A program made the translations under genes and the position numbers. Below the pieces are notes generated by a model, which made no database searches, was not told the origin of the DNA, and was given only the letters and a program-made list of their open reading frames with translations. Positions 7,718 through 16,039 of a stretch of DNA of 39,742 nt are shown in pieces. The stretch spans positions 1 to 39,742 of the forward strand of contig NZ_FNRO01000032.1 of the NCBI RefSeq assembly GCF_900107745.1. The letters are read 5' to 3'. The DNA comes from Variovorax sp. YR216 (GTDB lineage Bacteria > Pseudomonadota > Gammaproteobacteria > Burkholderiales > Burkholderiaceae_C). Every line of letters begins with the position of its first letter. Positions within the stretch are counted from its first letter, which is position 1.

Positions 7718-8002
7718 TCAAACGATCGGCGGATGGATCGGCATCCAGGGCTTCAATCGAACGTCAGCGGCAATCGGGACAAGCGCGTCGAGATTGAACA
7801 ACCTGACTATCGTCACGGCGAGCAATCCAAGCCAGATCAGGAAGAGTGCAATTGCCCACGCGCTCGGTTTCCAAGCCCTTCGAACCGTGGATTTCGAGGG
7901 CGGAAAACGGCAGATCCCCGCTGCTTCCCGTACCGTGTCGAACTGCTGGAGAAATGCGATGACCCCAGGATGGAGCGCATGACAGACTTCGCCGGCCTGC
8001 AT
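7718..8002 (-). CDS. Possible small membrane protein, 94 aa
   Basis: This is a weak candidate. The reading frame ends with a single clear transmembrane helix (about residues 48-68, WAIALFLIWLGLLAVTIV) preceded by basic residues and followed by a polar tail ending HPPIV. The N-terminal half carries two cysteines and no recognisable domain. The ribosome-binding site is poor (GAGGG directly against the ATG). It may be the end of a decayed gene. No other convincing gene is seen between 7600 and 8234. Confidence 0.3.
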   Translation of the reverse strand: MQAGEVCHALHPGVIAFLQQFDTVREAAGICRFPPSKSTVRRAWKPSAWAIALFLIWLGLLAVTIVRLFNLDALVPIAADVRLKPWMPIHPPIV

Positions 8003-8234
8003 CCCTCGGACTCTCGCGGCGCGGACCAGGAGGGCGCCGTGCACGCGCAATCGTTGGACAGACGGCCCCATCCTTCCGATGCATCCAGTGCCGCTCCACC
8101 GAGCCGATTCGGTGCAGCCGCCGGCCTTTTCGATCAACTCGACCTTCGGCCGCTGGAACCGCGGATGCGCCGCCGGCCGTGGTGGCGGCTTTGGTAGTCG
8201 GCGCGCCTTCGCTGAAGCCCGAACGTCGAGGTCC

Positions 8235-8366
8235 ATGAGCGATCAACCAACCCGGCCTCATCGACCGGTCGGATTACCCGAGGTCGACGCTGCGCGCTGC
8301 ACAGGCTGCAGCGATTGCGCTGTCGCATGCCCGTTTCGTGTGATCAGCATGCGGAGGGTGGATTGA
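8235..8366 (+). CDS. One-cluster 4Fe-4S ferredoxin, probably truncated
   Basis: This 43-residue product has one cluster motif C-x2-C-x2-C-x3-CP: Cys22, Cys25, Cys28 and Cys32 in RCTGCSDCAVACPF. Ferredoxins of this type normally carry a second four-cysteine motif and are longer, so this looks like an N-terminal part. A TGA ends it at 8366, yet the same frame stays open afterwards to a TAG at 8481-8483 and there reads ANPEIVDVIKG, which looks like coding sequence. A GAGG lies close upstream of the ATG. It sits 236 bases before the RHH gene that leads the hydrogenase-like operon, and could be the leftover of an electron-input ferredoxin. That link is inference. Confidence 0.55.
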   Translation: MSDQPTRPHRPVGLPEVDAARCTGCSDCAVACPFRVISMRRVD

Positions 8367-8492
8367 AGGTGTTCACAGGCGGCCAGACTGCGAACACCTC
8401 TCGGTGCGATATCGAACGGCCAGGACACCGGCGATGTATCCATGCTCGCCAATCCGGAGATCGTCGATGTCATCAAAGGCTAGACAGTTAGA

Positions 8493-8518
8493 CCTGCCCT
8501 TGGCAGGGCCCCGGGCCC
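8493..8518. terminator. GC-rich hairpins before the RHH/Ehr operon
   Basis: CCTGCC (8493-8498) and GGCAGG (8502-8507) form a 6-bp stem with a three-base loop. It is followed at once by GGGCCC-C-GGGCCC, which can form a second structure. No T-tract follows. It may insulate the ferredoxin fragment from the operon downstream, or be a rho-dependent pause site. Confidence 0.35.
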
Positions 8519-8556
8519 ATGCGCGGGCAGCCCTTCCCGCACACATGCATGCGGAG

Positions 8557-8583
8557 TAGGATGTGCATCGAACAAACATCCTA
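8557..8583. promoter_or_regulatory. Inverted repeat, probable operator of the RHH regulator
   Basis: TAGGATGT (8557-8564) and ACATCCTA (8576-8583) are perfect 8-bp inverted repeats separated by 11 bases. The site ends 18 bases before the start codon of the ribbon-helix-helix gene. Repressors of this class typically autoregulate by binding such dyads over their own promoter. The motif is seen directly; binding by this protein is inferred. Confidence 0.65.
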
Positions 8584-8601
8584 TTGCCATACAGAGGATC
8601 C

Positions 8602-8838
8602 ATGGAGCTGAAGACCGCGCGCTTGACGCTTCTCATCGATCCCAACAAGAAGGCAGCCTTCGAACGCCTGTGCGCGCAGCAGGACCTGACGCCCTCTCAG
8701 GTCGTGCGCCAGCTGATCCGCGACTACCTGGCGCACCACGGCGTGAGCTACCAACCCAGTGGCTCCCACGTGGACGAAGGCGGGGATGCCGCGGCGGCGC
8801 CGTCACAACGACGGGGACCGCGCCCCCGGAAGGCCTGA
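8602..8838 (+). CDS. Ribbon-helix-helix transcriptional regulator
   Basis: This 78-residue protein starts with a beta strand (KTARLTLLID), then helix A (PNKKAAFERLCAQQ) and helix B (TPSQVVRQLIRDYLAHHG), the standard MetJ/Arc/CopG-like RHH order. A polar, basic C-terminal tail follows. GAGG lies 5 bases before the ATG at 8602. Its stop codon is 3 bases from the GTG of hyfB, so it is the first gene of the operon. The dyad at 8557-8583 is the likely operator. No toxin gene is adjacent, so this is read as a transcriptional regulator and not an antitoxin. Its ligand or partner is unknown. Confidence 0.85.
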   Translation: MELKTARLTLLIDPNKKAAFERLCAQQDLTPSQVVRQLIRDYLAHHGVSYQPSGSHVDEGGDAAAAPSQRRGPRPRKA

Positions 8839-8841
8839 ACC

Positions 8842-10866
8842 GTGGGGCCGTGGGCAGCACCGGCCGGCTGGCTCGCCATCGACGGCATGATGGCGGTGTG
8901 CGTCGGCTGGCTGGCCGTCGGCGCTGTCGGCGTGGCTGCGTTGCACCGGCTGGCCTTCGTGGCCCACGTGCTGTTCCCGATCGGCGGCGTGCTTGGCCTG
9001 GCGCTGGCCGGCCTGGCGGCCGCCGCCCTGATGGGCACGCCCGAGGTGGCCGTGCTGCCCATCGGGCTGCCCAGCCTGCCGCTGCACCTGCGGCTGGATA
9101 GCCTGGCGGCCTACTTCCTGCTGGTCATCGGCTCGGCATCGGCCGGCATCTCCTTCTTCGCGGCGGGCTACTTCCGCAAGGGTGAAGGGACGCCGCCGGG
9201 CCTGCTGTGCCTGGAGTACCACCTGTTTCTCGCCAGCATGGTCGGCGTCGTGCTCGCCGACGATGCCTATGGCTTCATGGTGATGTGGGAGACCATGGCG
9301 TTGTCGTCGTACTTCCTCGTCACCGCGAACCACCGCGTGCCCGAGGTGCGCAGTGCTGGCTACCTGTACATCACGATGGCGAGGGTCGGCGCCATCGCCA
9401 TCCTGCTGTGCTTCGGCGTGCTGCAGGCCAACACCGGCGACTACACCTTCGCGAACATGCGCGCGCAGGAGCTGACGCCCTTCTGGGCCTCGGTCGGGTT
9501 CCTGCTGGCGGTGTTCGGCTTCGGCGCCAAAGCCGGCATCCTGCCGCTGCACGTGTGGCTGCCCGAGGCCCATCCGGCAGCGCCCTCGCCGGTCTCGGCG
9601 CTGATGAGCGGCGTGATGCTCAACACGGCCATCTACGGCGTCCTGCGCGTGGCGATGGACCTGCTGCACCTGCGGCTTTGGTGGTGGGGCGCGCTGCTGA
9701 TGGCCGCCGGCCTGGCCACGGCGCTGTATGGGGTGATCTTCGCCGCCGTGCAGACCGACATGAAGCGCCTGCTGGCCTACTCCTCGATCGAGAACATGGG
9801 CCTGCTGTTCGTCGGCATGGGGCTCGCGCTGATCTTCTCCGGCCACGGCATGGCGCCGATGGCGGCACTGGCGCTCACCGCCACGCTGTACCACGTGGCC
9901 AGCCACGCCTTCTTCAAGAGCCTGCTGTTCCTGGGCACCGGCAGCGTGCTACACGCCACCGCCGAACGCAGCCTGGGCAAGCTGGGTGGCCTGATTCGCA
10001 CCATGCCCTGGGTCGGCTGGTTCACGCTGCTGGGCGTGCTGGCCAGCGCCGGTCTGCCGCCGCTGGGCGGCTTCGTGTCGGAGTGGTTGCTGCTGCAGAG
10101 CTTCCTGTTCACGCCAGGGCTCCCGGTGCCACTGCTGACCATGCTGATCCCGGTGGTGGCGGCGCTGATCGCACTGGTCGCCGCGCTGGCGGGCTACACG
10201 ATGGTCAAGTTCTTCGGGGTGATCTTCCTCGGCCAGCCGCGGGAGGAGAAACTGGCGCATGCCCACGACGCCGGCCTGCGCGAGCGCCTCGGCATGGGCT
10301 GGCTGGTGGCCGGCTGCCTGGCGCTCGGCCTGCTGCCGGTGCCCGTCATCGGGCTGATCGACCCGGTGACGCGCCAACTCGTTGGCGCGGGCCTGGCCGA
10401 ACGCGTGGCAGCAAGCGGCTGGCTGCTGGCACCGAACAGTCTGGAGCAGGCGAGCTACGGGCCCGTGATCGTCCTGCTCGGCATCCTGGGCAGCTTCGCG
10501 CTGGCGTACCTGCTGGTGCGCAGGCTCTACCACGGACGCCTGCGCCGCGGCATGGCCTGGGCCTGCGGCTTCCCGTGGGTCACGCCGCGCATGCAGGACA
10601 CGGCCGAAGGCTTTGGCCAGCCGATCCGGCAGATCTTCGAGCCCTTCTTCCAGATGAAGCGCGAGCTGCCCACGCCCTTCGACGAGCAGCCACGCTACAA
10701 AGTCGTCGTCGAGGACCACTTCTGGCGCTGGATGTACCTGCCCATCGTCAACCTGGCCGCGTATCTCGCACGTCTGATCGGCCTGATGCAGCAGGGCCGC
10801 ATCGCGGTGTACCTGCTCTACAGCTTCCTCACGCTGGCGGCCACGCTGCTGGCGGTGATGCGGTGA
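8842..10866 (+). CDS. hyfB: HyfB-like proton-channel subunit of Ehr-type complex
   Basis: This 674-residue inner-membrane protein of the NuoL/ND5-Mrp antiporter superfamily has many transmembrane helices (at least 14). Channel residues of the family are visible: Glu150 in MWETMALSSYF, Lys230 in GAKAGILPLHVWLPEAH, Lys308 in TDMKRLLAYSSIENMG and Lys359. It closes with a cytoplasm-facing loop and a final helix, as in HyfB/HycC. It should carry protons (or Na+) across the membrane, driven by redox chemistry in the peripheral subunits. The start is GTG, with GGAAGG 8 bases upstream and overlapping the end of the RHH gene. The next gene begins 4 bases after its stop. Confidence 0.92.
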   Translation: MGPWAAPAGWLAIDGMMAVCVGWLAVGAVGVAALHRLAFVAHVLFPIGGVLGLALAGLAAAALMGTPEVAVLPIGLPSLPLHLRLDSLAAYFLLVIGSASAGISFFAAGYFRKGEGTPPGLLCLEYHLFLASMVGVVLADDAYGFMVMWETMALSSYFLVTANHRVPEVRSAGYLYITMARVGAIAILLCFGVLQANTGDYTFANMRAQELTPFWASVGFLLAVFGFGAKAGILPLHVWLPEAHPAAPSPVSALMSGVMLNTAIYGVLRVAMDLLHLRLWWWGALLMAAGLATALYGVIFAAVQTDMKRLLAYSSIENMGLLFVGMGLALIFSGHGMAPMAALALTATLYHVASHAFFKSLLFLGTGSVLHATAERSLGKLGGLIRTMPWVGWFTLLGVLASAGLPPLGGFVSEWLLLQSFLFTPGLPVPLLTMLIPVVAALIALVAALAGYTMVKFFGVIFLGQPREEKLAHAHDAGLRERLGMGWLVAGCLALGLLPVPVIGLIDPVTRQLVGAGLAERVAASGWLLAPNSLEQASYGPVIVLLGILGSFALAYLLVRRLYHGRLRRGMAWACGFPWVTPRMQDTAEGFGQPIRQIFEPFFQMKRELPTPFDEQPRYKVVVEDHFWRWMYLPIVNLAAYLARLIGLMQQGRIAVYLLYSFLTLAATLLAVMR

Positions 10867-10870
10867 TCTC

Positions 10871-11818
10871 ATGAGCTGGACCGGCGTGCTGTCCCAGTTG
10901 CTCGAGATCGTGCTGGCGATCGGGCTGGCACCGGCGCTGATGGGCTGGGTCAACCAGTGGCGTGCCTGGCTGCAGAACCGCTCCGCGCCCAGCCTCTGGC
11001 AGCCCTACCGCCAACTGCACAAGCTGTTCGTCAAGGAATCGGTCGTCGCGGACAACGCGTCGCGGCTGTTCCGCACGGCGCCCTACGTAGTGTTCGGCTG
11101 CATGGTGCTGGCCAGCGCGATCATCCCGACGTTGTCCACCGACCTGCCACTTGCGCCGGCAGCCGATGCAATCGCGCTGGTCGGCCTGTTCGCGCTGGCG
11201 CGTGTCTTCATCTCGCTGGCAGCGATGGACGTGGGGACGGCATTCGGCACGCTGGGTGCACGGCGCGAGATGCTGATCGGTTTCCTGGCCGAGCCGGCGC
11301 TGCTGATGGTGCTGTTCTCGGCTTCGCTGATCTCGAAGTCGACGTCGCTGACCACCATCGTGGAGACACTGGCGCACCGTGAGCTGACCATCTATCCAGG
11401 GCTGGCGTTCGCGGGGGTGGCCTTCACGATGGTGTCTCTGGCCGAGAACGCGCGCGTGCCGGTGGACAACCCTGCCACGCACCTGGAACTGACGATGATC
11501 CATGAGGCGCTGATCCTCGAGTACTCCGGCCGGCACCTCGCGCTCATCGAGTGGGCCGCGAGCCTGAAGCTCTTCGCCTACTCGTGCATGGGCTTGGCGC
11601 TCTTCTTTCCCTGGGGCGTGGCCGAGGCCCACGCGCCGTTGGCCATGCTGCTGGCGCTGCCGGTCCTGGTGTTCAAGCTGGCGATCGGCGGGTTCCTGCT
11701 CGCGGCGCTGGAAACCTTGTCGGCCAAGATGCGCGTCTTCCGCGTGCCCGAGTTTCTCGCCGCGGCCTTCCTGCTGGCCGTGATCGGCATGCTGGTCCAC
11801 ATCCTGCTCGCGCGCTGA
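10871..11818 (+). CDS. hyfC: HyfC/NuoH-like membrane anchor subunit
   Basis: This 315-residue integral membrane protein is related to complex I NuoH and formate hydrogenlyase HycD. It links the peripheral arm to the proton channels. The conserved cytoplasmic loops are present: residues 131-141 (RREMLIGFLAE), the Glu192/Arg195 loop (LAENARVPVDNP) and ELTMIHEALILEYSGR (206-221), which in this family line the access path between the quinone-like cavity and the membrane. About eight transmembrane segments are visible. It lies 4 bases after hyfB, and hyfE follows 11 bases later. All charged residues typical for hydrogenase-type members appear intact. Confidence 0.92.
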   Translation: MSWTGVLSQLLEIVLAIGLAPALMGWVNQWRAWLQNRSAPSLWQPYRQLHKLFVKESVVADNASRLFRTAPYVVFGCMVLASAIIPTLSTDLPLAPAADAIALVGLFALARVFISLAAMDVGTAFGTLGARREMLIGFLAEPALLMVLFSASLISKSTSLTTIVETLAHRELTIYPGLAFAGVAFTMVSLAENARVPVDNPATHLELTMIHEALILEYSGRHLALIEWAASLKLFAYSCMGLALFFPWGVAEAHAPLAMLLALPVLVFKLAIGGFLLAALETLSAKMRVFRVPEFLAAAFLLAVIGMLVHILLAR

Positions 11819-11829
11819 AGGATCCGTCC

Positions 11830-12489
11830 ATGACCGCGCTACTCACCCAGTTCGTCAACTCACTCGGCGCGCTGCTGCTCATCCTGGCCTTCGCGATGAT
11901 CGCGCAGCGGCGCATCCGGTCGCTGGTCAACCTGTACACCCTGCAGGGCGCAACGCTGGTGCTGGCCACCGTCGTGGTTGGCATCGTCACGAACCAGCCG
12001 CACCTGTACCTGTCGGCGGCCATCACATTCGTGCTCAAGGTGCTGCTGATCCCCTGGCTGCTGCACCGGGTGATTGTCAAGCTCGACATCCGTTGGGAGC
12101 TGGAAAGCCTGATCAACATTCCCACCACCATGCTCATCGGCATCCTGGTGGTGATCTTCGCCTTCAACCTGGCCCTGCCGATCTCACGGCTGTCGAACTC
12201 GCTGGCCAGCGGCACGCTGGGCATCGCGCTCGCCTGCGTGTTGCTGTCTTTCCTGATGATGATCACCCGCGCCAAGGCGGTATCGCAGGTGATCGGCTTC
12301 CTGTCGATGGAGAACGGGCTGTTCTTCGCTGCCACCTCGGCCACCTACGGCATGCCGATGGTCGTGGAACTCGGCATCGCACTGGACGTGCTGATCGGCG
12401 TGCTGATCCTGGGCGTGTTCATGTTCCAGATCCGCGAGCAGTTCGACAGCCTGGACATCCGCCACCTCGAGAAGCTCAAGGAAGACTGA
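11830..12489 (+). CDS. hyfE: HyfE-like (NuoK-related) membrane subunit
   Basis: This 219-residue membrane protein has about six helices and matches hydrogenase-4 component E, whose C-terminal part is related to NuoK/MrpC. The SMENGLFFAA segment near residue 160 carries the conserved Glu in a helix that takes part in proton transfer. A charged tail (QFDSLDIRHLEKLKED) ends the protein. The ATG at 11830 has a GAAGGATC site upstream; the longer open frame from 11551 is an overlap with hyfC. The next gene begins 4 bases after the stop. Confidence 0.9.
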   Translation: MTALLTQFVNSLGALLLILAFAMIAQRRIRSLVNLYTLQGATLVLATVVVGIVTNQPHLYLSAAITFVLKVLLIPWLLHRVIVKLDIRWELESLINIPTTMLIGILVVIFAFNLALPISRLSNSLASGTLGIALACVLLSFLMMITRAKAVSQVIGFLSMENGLFFAATSATYGMPMVVELGIALDVLIGVLILGVFMFQIREQFDSLDIRHLEKLKED

Positions 12490-12493
12490 CCCC

Positions 12494-13951
12494 ATGCTGG
12501 CCCTGGCGTTCCTGCTTGCCGTGCCCCTGCTGGGCGGCATCGTGCTCGGGCTCGTCGGTCACAAGGACAGCGCGCGCGACGTCAACGTCGCCTTCAGCAC
12601 CGGCACTTTCGTGTGTGCCTGCGTGCTGACGGCCGAGGTGATTGCCCAAGGGCCGATGCTGGTCTGGGACCACTACTTCTACATCGACGCCCTCAACGTC
12701 TTCCTCGTCACGCTCACGGCCTTCGTCGGCCTGACCACGTCGATCTTCTCGCGGCCCTACATGCGCGTGGAGCGCGACCACGGCAAGATGACACCGCCGC
12801 GGCTACGCCTGTACCACAGCATGTACCAGCTGTTCAACTTCACGATGCTGCTGGCGCTGACCACCAACAATCTCGGCATCGTCTGGGTGGCGATGGAGGC
12901 AGCGACGCTTTCCACGGTGCTGCTGGTCAGCGTCTACCGCACCGCGGCCAGCCTGGAGGCGGCCTGGAAGTACTTCATCCTCTGCGGCGTGGGCATTGCG
13001 CAGGCACTGTTCGGCACCGTGCTGCTGTACATGGCGGCCGAGAAGGTGATCGGGCCCGAGGGCGGCGCGCTGCTGTGGACCAACCTCGACGCGGTGAAGG
13101 CCCAACTCGACCCCAACATCATCACGCTGGCCTGGGCCTTCCTCTTCATCGGCTACGGCACCAAGGTCGGCCTGGTGCCGGTGCACAACTGGCTGCCCGA
13201 CGCGCATGCCGAGGGGCCGACGCCGGTGTCTGCGGTGCTGTCCGGCCTGCTACTGAACGTGGCGCTGTACGCAGTCCTCCGCTGCAAGGTGCTGACCGAC
13301 GGCGCGCTCGGCGGCAGCGCGCTCACCGGCGCGCTGATGATGGGCTTCGGCCTGGTGTCGGTGGTGGCGGCGGTGTTCTTCATCATCCGCCAGCGCGACG
13401 TGAAGCGCATGTTCGCGTACTCGTCGATCGAGCACATGGGCATGATGACCTTCGCTTTCGGGATGGGCGGCCCGATCGCCAGCTTCGCCGGCCTGCTGCA
13501 CATGACAGTGCACTCGCTGATCAAGTCGGCGATCTTCTTCGCCGTCGGCCACGCAACGCAGAAGGCCGGCTCGCAGATCATGGACGAGATCCGCGGGCTC
13601 ATCCGCGTAAGCCCGACGGTCGGCTGGGGCCTGATGCTCGGCGCGCTGGCGATCCTGGGCATGCCGCCCTTCGGCGTGTTCGCGAGCGAGTTCCTGATCG
13701 TCACCACTGCGATGCGCGACCACCCCTGGGCCACGCCCTTCCTGCTGATCGCGCTGGGCCTGGCTTTCGCGTCGGTCTTCAATCGCGTGCAGCCGATGGT
13801 GTTCGGCGAGACGACGCTCAGGCCGCTGGCACATCCGCCAGCGCTGATCCCCGTGTTCGTGCACCTCGGGCTGGGCCTGATGCTGGGCCTGTACATCCCG
13901 CCCTACCTCGCCGCCTGGTATCAACAGGCGGCGGCCATGCTGGGAGGCTGA
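12494..13951 (+). CDS. hyfF: HyfF-like second proton-channel subunit
   Basis: This 485-residue ND2/ND4/ND5-type membrane protein is the second antiporter-like subunit. Signature positions are Glu135 in WVAMEAATLSTVLL, Lys224 in YGTKVGLVPVHNWLPDAHAEGPTPVSA, and a Lys in RDVKRMFAYSSIEHMGM. About 13 transmembrane helices are visible. It resembles HyfF rather than HyfD by its sequence pattern and by its place between HyfE and HyfG. There is no third antiporter-like (HyfD) gene, so this complex would have two channels. It is spaced 4 bases from both neighbours. Confidence 0.9.
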   Translation: MLALAFLLAVPLLGGIVLGLVGHKDSARDVNVAFSTGTFVCACVLTAEVIAQGPMLVWDHYFYIDALNVFLVTLTAFVGLTTSIFSRPYMRVERDHGKMTPPRLRLYHSMYQLFNFTMLLALTTNNLGIVWVAMEAATLSTVLLVSVYRTAASLEAAWKYFILCGVGIAQALFGTVLLYMAAEKVIGPEGGALLWTNLDAVKAQLDPNIITLAWAFLFIGYGTKVGLVPVHNWLPDAHAEGPTPVSAVLSGLLLNVALYAVLRCKVLTDGALGGSALTGALMMGFGLVSVVAAVFFIIRQRDVKRMFAYSSIEHMGMMTFAFGMGGPIASFAGLLHMTVHSLIKSAIFFAVGHATQKAGSQIMDEIRGLIRVSPTVGWGLMLGALAILGMPPFGVFASEFLIVTTAMRDHPWATPFLLIALGLAFASVFNRVQPMVFGETTLRPLAHPPALIPVFVHLGLGLMLGLYIPPYLAAWYQQAAAMLGG

Positions 13952-13955
13952 AACC

Positions 13956-15509
13956 ATGCCGATCACCCGCCTTGGCCTGATGAACCTCACGCGCCTGGGC
14001 GCGCCGGTGGCGATCTGGCATGCGCCGGTCGATCGCGCGGCCTGGTCTGCCACAGCAGGCAAGGTGGCAGCAGCCGGCGGGCGCCTCGTAGCGTTGTGGG
14101 CGACCCATCGTGACGAGACCGCTGGCAGCTCCGCTTCCGTCAGCGCAGCCCTGGCCGGCGACTTCGGCCTGCTGTGGATGGAGCTTTCTCTGGACGTCGG
14201 CGAGTCCTTCCCGGATCTCACGCCCAGTTTCGCCTGCGCCTCGCGCATGCAGCGCGCCGTGGCTGACCTGAACGGGCTGCAAGCCGAGGGTGCCCGAGAT
14301 CGGCGCCCCTGGCTCGATCACGGGCTGTGGCGCGACGGGCCGCCCCTGGCACCTGACGCCTCGCCAATCGGTGCCGATGCCAGGACGCTGCCAGCGGACT
14401 ACCCGTTCGTGCGCGTCGAGGGCGACGGCGTGCACGAGATCCCCGTCGGGCCGGTGCACGCCGGCATCATCGAGCCGGGTCACTTCCGCTTCTCCGTCGT
14501 CGGCGAGAAGGTGCTGCGACTCGAGGAGCGCCTGGGCTACGTGCACAAGGGCATCGAGCGGCGCTTCACCGCGCTGCCCGCACTCGAAGGTCACCGGCTC
14601 GCCGGGCGCGTGAGCGGCGACTCGACCGTGGCCTTTGCCTGGGCCTACTGCATGGCGCTGGAGTCGGCCACCGGCATCGAGGTACCCGAGCGGGCCGCAT
14701 GGCTGCGTGCGCTGCTGCTCGAACGCGAACGCGTCGCCAATCACTTGGGCGATCTCGGCGCCCTAGGCAACGACGCCGCGCTGGCGTTCGGCCTGGCCCA
14801 GTTCTCGCGGCTGCGCGAGGACTGGCAGCGCCTGTCGAAGGAGTTGTTCAGTCACCGATTCATGATGGATGCGATTGTCCCCGGCGGCGTAGCCGTCGAC
14901 CCTGGCACCCCGGCCGCCGATCGCGTACGCGCGCAATGCGATGCCATCGAACGCGAGGTGCGGACGCTGCGCGGCATCTATGACGAACACGCAGGCCTGC
15001 AGGTCCGTTTCATGACCACGGGCCGCGTGTCGCGTGAGCTTGCGCTGCGTCTGGGACTGACTGGCCTCGCGGCACGCGCGAGCGGCGTCGCCCAGGACCT
15101 GCGCGTCGACCAGTCCTTCGATCCCTACCGCCGCTTCGATCCGCAACTGTGCCTGCAGACCGGCGGCGATGTGGCCGCGCGCGCGGCCGTGCGCTTCGAC
15201 GAGATCTTCGAGTCGCTGCGCCTGATCCGCCGCATCTGCGAGGGCCTGCCTGCCGGTCCCGTTGCTCGCGACGTGTCCTTGCCGGTGCACGACGGCGCCC
15301 GGGGCGTCGGCTGGGTGGAAGGCTGGCGTGGCGAGGTGATGGTGGCACTGGAACTCGGCTCGGGCGGCGGGGTGAACCGGTGCCATCCCCACGACCCTTC
15401 GTGGCAGAACTGGCCGGTGCTGGAACATGCCGTGATCGGCAACATCGTTCCGGACTTCCCGCTCATCAACAAGTCCTTCAACCTCAGCTATTCGGGACAC
15501 GACCTCTGA
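13956..15509 (+). CDS. hyfG: HyfG-like NuoC-NuoD fusion large subunit without Ni-binding cysteines
   Basis: This 517-residue peripheral subunit fuses a NuoC-like part (about 1-125, with ESFPDLTPSFACASRMQRAV) to a NuoD/hydrogenase-large-subunit part (about 150-517). In true group 4 hydrogenases the first nickel motif reads RVCGIC; here it is RVSGDS (218-223), with Ser220 and Ser223 in place of both cysteines. The C-terminal DPCYSC motif is NLSYSG (509-514), with Ser511 and Gly514 instead. The preceding framework (GYVHKGIERRF) is intact, so the fold is retained while the NiFe centre cannot form. The C-terminus ends right after this point, so no protease-cleaved tail is needed. It overlaps hyfI by one base (TGATG). 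Confidence 0.9.
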   Translation: MPITRLGLMNLTRLGAPVAIWHAPVDRAAWSATAGKVAAAGGRLVALWATHRDETAGSSASVSAALAGDFGLLWMELSLDVGESFPDLTPSFACASRMQRAVADLNGLQAEGARDRRPWLDHGLWRDGPPLAPDASPIGADARTLPADYPFVRVEGDGVHEIPVGPVHAGIIEPGHFRFSVVGEKVLRLEERLGYVHKGIERRFTALPALEGHRLAGRVSGDSTVAFAWAYCMALESATGIEVPERAAWLRALLLERERVANHLGDLGALGNDAALAFGLAQFSRLREDWQRLSKELFSHRFMMDAIVPGGVAVDPGTPAADRVRAQCDAIEREVRTLRGIYDEHAGLQVRFMTTGRVSRELALRLGLTGLAARASGVAQDLRVDQSFDPYRRFDPQLCLQTGGDVAARAAVRFDEIFESLRLIRRICEGLPAGPVARDVSLPVHDGARGVGWVEGWRGEVMVALELGSGGGVNRCHPHDPSWQNWPVLEHAVIGNIVPDFPLINKSFNLSYSGHDL

Positions 15510-16036
15510 TGTGGCAGATCCTGCGACAGATCGCCCGCACCGGCATCGTCAGCGAGCCGGCGCCGCGCATGGACGACACCATGCGGCTGGAAGCCGGCCG
15601 CCTCCAGGACGAGATCCTCGCGACGCTGGGCCAGGCGCTGACCATTCGCGAAGTGGATGCGGGTTCGTGCAACGGTTGCGAGCTCGAGATTCACGCGATC
15701 AACAACCCCTACTACAACCTCGAGGGACTGGGAATCAAGTTCGTGGCCAGCCCGCGCCACGCCGACATGCTGCTGGTGACCGGACCGGTTTCTCGCCACA
15801 TGGCCGAGGCATTGCGACGCACTTACGAGGCAACGCCCGAGCCCAAGCTCGTGGTTGCCGTCGGCGACTGCGGCTGCTCCGGTGGCATTTTCGGCGAGAG
15901 CTATGCCAGTTGCGGGCGCGTCGCCGATGTGATCCCTGTGGACGTCGAAGTGCCCGGCTGCCCTCCGCTGCCGATCGAGATCCTGCGCGGCATCCTCACC
16001 GCCGTGAAGCGCGACGCGGGAGCGCCGCGCCGCTGA
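15509..16036 (+). CDS. hyfI: HyfI-like (NuoB-type) small subunit with proximal 4Fe-4S site
   Basis: This 175-residue subunit is related to NuoB, HycG and HyfI. Cluster ligands are visible: Cys54 and Cys57 in DAGSCNGCELEIHA, Cys121 (and Cys123) in VGDCGCSGG, and Cys151 in VPGCPPLP. The spacing is of the hydrogenase type (C-x2-C), not the complex I tandem CC. The proximal iron-sulfur cluster should therefore be formed although the partner HyfG has lost the NiFe site. The ATG overlaps the stop of hyfG. No ferredoxin-like HyfA/HyfH gene follows, so the electron-input partner must be coded elsewhere or is the fragment at 8235. Confidence 0.92.
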   Translation: MWQILRQIARTGIVSEPAPRMDDTMRLEAGRLQDEILATLGQALTIREVDAGSCNGCELEIHAINNPYYNLEGLGIKFVASPRHADMLLVTGPVSRHMAEALRRTYEATPEPKLVVAVGDCGCSGGIFGESYASCGRVADVIPVDVEVPGCPPLPIEILRGILTAVKRDAGAPRR

Positions 16037-16039
16037 AAC

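Noticed and set aside
8602..8838. Antitoxin of a toxin-antitoxin pair
   Set aside because: The RHH fold would fit, but the next gene is a large membrane subunit and no small toxin gene is adjacent.
8803..9906. Long minus-strand frame rich in His, Gln and Arg opposite hyfB (others like it lie opposite hyfC, hyfF and hyfG)
   Set aside because: This is the usual antisense pattern of a high-GC membrane protein gene; no domain or start signal is seen.
8842..16036. Active [NiFe] hydrogenase-4 or formate hydrogenlyase
   Set aside because: The large subunit lacks all four nickel-binding cysteines, and no formate dehydrogenase or maturation genes are present.
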